Part shown: piece by piece, positions 42,414 through 45,549 of the stretch
Layout: every line of letters begins with the position of its first letter
Position numbering within the stretch: the first letter of the stretch is position 1
From: Desulfuromonas sp.
GTDB taxonomy: Bacteria > Desulfobacterota > Desulfuromonadia > Desulfuromonadales > BM501
DNA length: 45,549 nucleotides
Reading direction: 5' to 3'
NCBI RefSeq assembly: GCF_002868845.1
Contig: NZ_PKUB01000032.1
Location: forward strand, 1 to 45,549
Notes under the pieces: generated by a model
The model's input: only the letters and a program-made list of their open reading frames with translations
Told to the model about the DNA's origin: nothing
The model's database searches: none
Position numbers and translations under genes: made by a program

Positions 42414-42753
42414 AGAAGCCCCCCGACAAAAAAATTCAAGACCGTTGGACCGGAACCCGAAACGATCTTAAGATTTCATCATGATAGCGTATTTTCCCAT
42501 GGCCAAGGCGAATCCGGCACTTTTTTGATCGAAGAAAGAGCACTTTTCGAGAATATGCGCCGGCACCCTGACATCCTGAGACCCGGCCGTGAGAAATCAT
42601 TTCCAGGCCCCAGCTTCCCCATGAAACAAATGCCGGCATGCGGAAAAAAAATTTACGGCCGCTGGACCTGTAAAAAAATTCTGGTAACCTCTAATTAGTT
42701 TTTGCCCAACTCCCCTGGCTGGCCAGGGATACCTTTCAACAGGAGGATAACGC
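42414..42753. other. 340-base intergenic region upstream of tamA and the OmpA-family gene
   Basis: The region between the divergent tamA and OmpA-family genes should contain both promoters. No credible ORF was found. At 42713-42728 a short palindrome, CCCTGG/CCAGGG around CTGG, sits just before the AGGAGG (42741-42746) of the plus-strand gene and may be a 5'-leader hairpin. The stretch 42660-42705 is A/T-rich, a reasonable promoter location, but no clear boxes were assigned. Confidence 0.45.
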
Positions 42754-44115
42754 ATGAAACGTATGACACAGGCAATACTGGTCCTTGTGATTTTCGGCCT
42801 GCTGGCTGGAACCGCCCTGGCAGAGAACCGGGCGGGCTCCCTGACCCTGGCCCCTACCATCGGGGGCTACGTCTTCGACGGCGACCAGGGACTCGAGGAC
42901 GATCTCACCTACGGGGTCGGCCTGGGCTACAACTTCACCAAAAACTGGGCCGCTGAACTGGCCTACAACTACGTCAACACCGAGTCCGAGTTCGGCACTC
43001 TGGACGATTTCGAAGTCTACGTCGCCCGACTCAACGCCCTCTACAACTTCCGGGCGGACAAAGACCTTGTACCCTTTCTCTCGGCGGGCCCCGGCTGGAC
43101 CTTCCTTGACTCGGACACAAAGGGCGGAGAGAGCAACGCCCTCTTCAACTACGGCGGCGGCCTGAACTACTTCGTCACCAAGAACCTTGCCCTGCGCGGC
43201 GACGTGCGCCACATCATCACCTTTGTGAACGAGTCCAACCACAACCTGATCTACACCGGGGGCTTGAACTACCTGGTCGGAGGCCATAAGCCCGCCCCGC
43301 CCAAGCCCCTTGACAGCGACGGCGACGGTGTCATCAACGCGCTGGACAGGTGCCCCGGAACCCCCAAAGGCGTAATGGTTGATGCCGCAGGCTGTCCCGT
43401 GGACAGCGACGGCGACGGCGTGCCGGACAGCTTGGACAAGTGCCCCGGAACCCCCGAAGGCGTGGCAGTGGACGCCAGCGGCTGCCCTCCGGACAGCGAC
43501 GGCGACGGCGTCCCCAACCACATGGACAAGTGCCCCAACACCCCCAAGGGAGTTGAGGTCGACACCAACGGCTGCGCACGCGACAGCGACGGCGACGGCG
43601 TTCCCGACTACAAAGACAAGTGCCCCGGCACCCCGAGGGGCGTGGCCGTCGACATGGACGGCTGCCCGAAGGAAATCGACAGCGACGGCGACGGCGTCCC
43701 TGACTCCCTCGACCAGTGCCCCGGCACCGCCAGGGGCATCGCGGTCGATGAGAAGGGCTGTCCGGTTTCCCTGACCCTGCAGATCAAATTCGACTTCGAC
43801 CGGGCGGTCATCAAGCCGGCGTTCCACGGCGAACTGGAGAAAGCCGCCGCCTTCATCCGCGAGCATTCCGGGCTCAAGGCCCTCGTCGCCGGACACACCG
43901 ACAGCAGGGGGGCGGCCGACTACAACCAGGACCTCTCCCTGCGCCGCGCTGAGGCGGTCCGCAACTACCTGGTCGACAAGTTCGGGATCGATCCCACCAG
44001 CCTGGCAGCCCGCGGCTACGGAGAGAGCCGGCCGGTGGCCGACAACACGAATGAGCAGGGCCGGGCTGAGAACCGCCGGGTCGAGGTGGTCTGCTGCTAC
44101 ATCCTTCACCAGTAA
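42754..44115 (+). CDS. OmpA-family porin with thrombospondin type 3 repeats
   Basis: A 453-residue outer-membrane protein. The signal peptide ends at ALA (about 23). An N-terminal eight-strand OmpA-like beta-barrel (about 24-180) is followed by five tandem calcium-binding repeats DSDGDGV-xxxxD-xCPxT (about 187-345) at a 30-residue period. The OmpA_C peptidoglycan-binding domain (about 348-453) has IKFDFDRAVIKP, VAGHTDSRG and RAENRRVEV. It tethers the outer membrane to peptidoglycan. The repeats may act as a calcium-stiffened spacer. AGGAGG precedes the ATG, and a strong terminator follows. Confidence 0.94.
   Translation: MKRMTQAILVLVIFGLLAGTALAENRAGSLTLAPTIGGYVFDGDQGLEDDLTYGVGLGYNFTKNWAAELAYNYVNTESEFGTLDDFEVYVARLNALYNFRADKDLVPFLSAGPGWTFLDSDTKGGESNALFNYGGGLNYFVTKNLALRGDVRHIITFVNESNHNLIYTGGLNYLVGGHKPAPPKPLDSDGDGVINALDRCPGTPKGVMVDAAGCPVDSDGDGVPDSLDKCPGTPEGVAVDASGCPPDSDGDGVPNHMDKCPNTPKGVEVDTNGCARDSDGDGVPDYKDKCPGTPRGVAVDMDGCPKEIDSDGDGVPDSLDQCPGTARGIAVDEKGCPVSLTLQIKFDFDRAVIKPAFHGELEKAAAFIREHSGLKALVAGHTDSRGAADYNQDLSLRRAEAVRNYLVDKFGIDPTSLAARGYGESRPVADNTNEQGRAENRRVEVVCCYILHQ
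43312..43767 (+). repeat. Five in-frame 30-codon tandem repeats
   Basis: Copies begin with GACAGCGACGGCGACGG at 43312, 43402, 43492, 43582 and 43678. The first four are exactly 90 bases apart and the fifth follows after 96, because of two extra codons. They encode the DSDGDGV type 3 thrombospondin repeats of the OmpA-family protein. The near-identical DNA would allow copy number change by slippage or recombination. Confidence 0.9.
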
Positions 44116-44138
44116 CCGGGAACAGATCAAGGCCTCGG

Positions 44139-44173
44139 GGGCGGGGCGGGCGAAATGCCCGCCCCGCCCTTTT
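44139..44173 (+). terminator. Intrinsic terminator of the OmpA-family gene
   Basis: A perfect 13-bp GC stem (44139-44151 with 44157-44169), a GAAAT loop and a following T-run. It lies 23 bases after the stop codon. Confidence 0.9.
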
Positions 44174-44279
44174 ATCTTCTCCCGTCCTCTTTCCTTAAAT
44201 TTCCTTGATTTTTCCCTCGGTTTTCTCCACCCTGAAGGTATTCGCCCGTCTTGTTCCGCCAAAATGAGAGAACTGAGTC

Positions 44280-44420
44280 TTGGATTCCCCGCATCTCTTT
44301 GCCTTTATCGGGGCTACGGTCCTGCTGACCTTCGCCGCCGGCCCCGGCATCCTCTTCGCCATTACCCAGGGGACGGGAATCCAGGTGACCCCGCCGGGCT
44401 CTGAGGAAACATGGCGCTGA
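44280..44420 (+). pseudogene. LysE/RhtB-family exporter remnant
   Basis: A 46-codon plus-strand frame from TTG at 44280. The first ~30 residues read LDSPHLFAFIGATVLLTFAAGPGILFAITQGT, which fits the first helix and the conserved PGP-(D/N)-x-L region of LysE/RhtB amino-acid exporters. The frame then departs into unrelated sequence and ends TGA at 44418-44420. A full exporter has about 200 residues, so this is the 5' end of a gene lost by deletion. Its tail overlaps the start of the next gene. The assignment rests on one motif. Confidence 0.45.
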
Positions 44421-45549
44421 TGAGAAAAATTCCGGCCCTTATCCTTGCCACGATGCTCCTGCTTGCCACGGGCTGCGTACCCGATCTGTCGCATAAAGAC
44501 ATCGCGGACCTGAAGCGAATGCCTCAGAACCCCCTGGCCTATCTCGATCCGGCCACCGCACACCGGCCCCTCCTTTCCCACGAAGAACAGCAGAAGCAGG
44601 CCCTCGCCTTTCTGGAGCGGCACTTCGCCCCCTGGCACACCAACGGACCGCTGGAGAGCACCCGCAGTCCCTTCTGGGCCGTCGACTGGGTCGGGAAAAA
44701 GGCGGTCTTCGGGGAGAACCTGCGTCCGGTGGGACAGGACCGGCTCCAAGCCCTGGTCGACCGGGCCGCGCCCGAAACCTACCCGAGCCTCAACCTTCGA
44801 GCCATTACAGTGCGGCTCTCGGACCTCCGGGCGCTGCCCACGCGCAGGCCCCTTTTCCTCGACCCTGACGAGGCCGGGGAGGGTTTCCCCTTCGACTACC
44901 TGCAGCATGCCGCCGTTCAGGCCAACACCCCACTGCACGTCATCCACCGTTCTCAAGACGGGGCCTGGGTCTTCGCCGAGACGTCCCTCGCCTACGGCTG
45001 GATGCCGGTGACGGACCTCGCCTGGGTCGATGGGGAATTCGCCCGTGCTTTTGACACGGGCACCTACCTGGCCCCCACCCGGGACCGGGTTCCGGTTTTC
45101 GACACCGACGGACTCTACCGCTTCAGCACCGGGATCGGGACCCTCCTCCCCCTGACCGGGGACGGTAGCCATGAAGTCTTTCTCGCAGTTGCGGACGAGA
45201 ACCGCCGGGCCCTCCTGGCAAAGGCCCTTCTTCCGCCCGACAGCGGGGAGACATTCCCCCTGCCGCTGACACCTTTGCGCCTCGCGAGCCTGGCCGGCAA
45301 TATGGTGGGACAAGCCTACGGTTGGGGTGAGAGCTTTGCCGACCGGGACTGTTCGGCCACTGTTCGTGACCTCTTTGCCCCCTTCGGGCTTTGGCTGCCG
45401 CGCAACTCCTCCAAACAGGCCCGGGAGGGGACTGTGGTTCCCCTATCCGACCTGAGCCCCAGTCGGCGCGAGAGGCGCCTGCTCGATGAAGGAGTCCCGT
45501 TTCTGACCCTGGTGCGGGTCCCCGGTCACATCATGCTGTACATCGGAGA
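44411..45549 (+). CDS. SH3/NlpC-P60 cell-wall endopeptidase lipoprotein (3'-partial)
   Basis: At least 379 residues, running off the window. A lipoprotein signal peptide with lipobox LLATGC is followed by an N-terminal stabilising domain, two SH3-like segments (about 100-240) and an NlpC/P60 domain with catalytic Cys in DRDCSATVRDLF and His in PGHIMLYIG. This matches the NlpC/P60 plus tandem-SH3 lipoproteins that cut peptide stems of peptidoglycan. The ATG at 44411 has GAGG five bases upstream. MRKIPAL at 44420 is an alternative start. The third catalytic residue would lie beyond the end. Confidence 0.87.
   Translation, partial: MALMRKIPALILATMLLLATGCVPDLSHKDIADLKRMPQNPLAYLDPATAHRPLLSHEEQQKQALAFLERHFAPWHTNGPLESTRSPFWAVDWVGKKAVFGENLRPVGQDRLQALVDRAAPETYPSLNLRAITVRLSDLRALPTRRPLFLDPDEAGEGFPFDYLQHAAVQANTPLHVIHRSQDGAWVFAETSLAYGWMPVTDLAWVDGEFARAFDTGTYLAPTRDRVPVFDTDGLYRFSTGIGTLLPLTGDGSHEVFLAVADENRRALLAKALLPPDSGETFPLPLTPLRLASLAGNMVGQAYGWGESFADRDCSATVRDLFAPFGLWLPRNSSKQAREGTVVPLSDLSPSRRERRLLDEGVPFLTLVRVPGHIMLYIG

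Noticed and set aside
43312-43767. CRISPR-like array
   Set aside because: The repeats are in frame, 90 bases long in total and encode calcium-binding protein repeats. There are no spacers.

Overview
This window is GC-rich, densely coding DNA that looks like a chromosomal segment of a Desulfuromonadales/Geobacterales-type bacterium (Desulfuromonadota). The pointers are a 17-heme c-type cytochrome lipoprotein, a Tat-linked polyferredoxin, many two-component proteins, a TamA/TamB pair, an OmpA protein with thrombospondin type 3 repeats, and an mtnP-pfkB-pilF-rodZ gene run resembling those I associate with Geobacter relatives. The taxon is inferred from gene content, not from a marker gene. No rRNA, tRNA, CRISPR array, intact insertion sequence or prophage was seen.

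Layout. Bases 1-9277 carry redox and metal functions: the end of a BBE-type FAD oxidoreductase (interrupted by a stop codon), a SagB-type nitroreductase, the duplicated cytochrome, a SUI1/YciH-like factor, an Acr3 arsenite permease, and a DUF362 protein overlapping a fused NapH/NapG-like iron-sulfur membrane protein. Bases 9749-20236 are mainly signalling on the minus strand: a diguanylate cyclase, an MBL-fold hydrolase, phoB-phoR followed by a YkgJ-type protein, a large dCache/HAMP/PAS histidine kinase, fetA-fetB and a family 4 uracil-DNA glycosylase. Bases 20412-26001 hold a zinc phospholipase C-like protein, coaBC, a second MBL-fold protein, a YhaM-like exonuclease and a COG2509-like flavoprotein.

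Bases 26049-33546 are a compact minus-strand series. It contains a receiver-histidine kinase gene broken by a stop, a UspA protein, a receiver protein, then a tightly packed run reading mtnP, pfkB (broken by a stop), an unknown gene, a PilF-like TPR lipoprotein, a rodZ-like gene, a zinc-ribbon receiver fusion and a purine nucleoside phosphorylase. rlmN, ndk and a DsbA-like oxidoreductase follow. From 36404 to the end come a small conserved-looking protein, tamB-tamA, an OmpA-family gene, a LysE remnant and an SH3/NlpC-P60 lipoprotein cut by the window edge.

The most notable points are the tandemly duplicated 17-heme cytochrome, the one-polypeptide NapH/NapG fusion with an internal twin-arginine segment, and three genes each split by one in-frame stop (TAG, TAA, TGA). 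Each of the three stops can be explained by a single G-to-T change on the coding strand.
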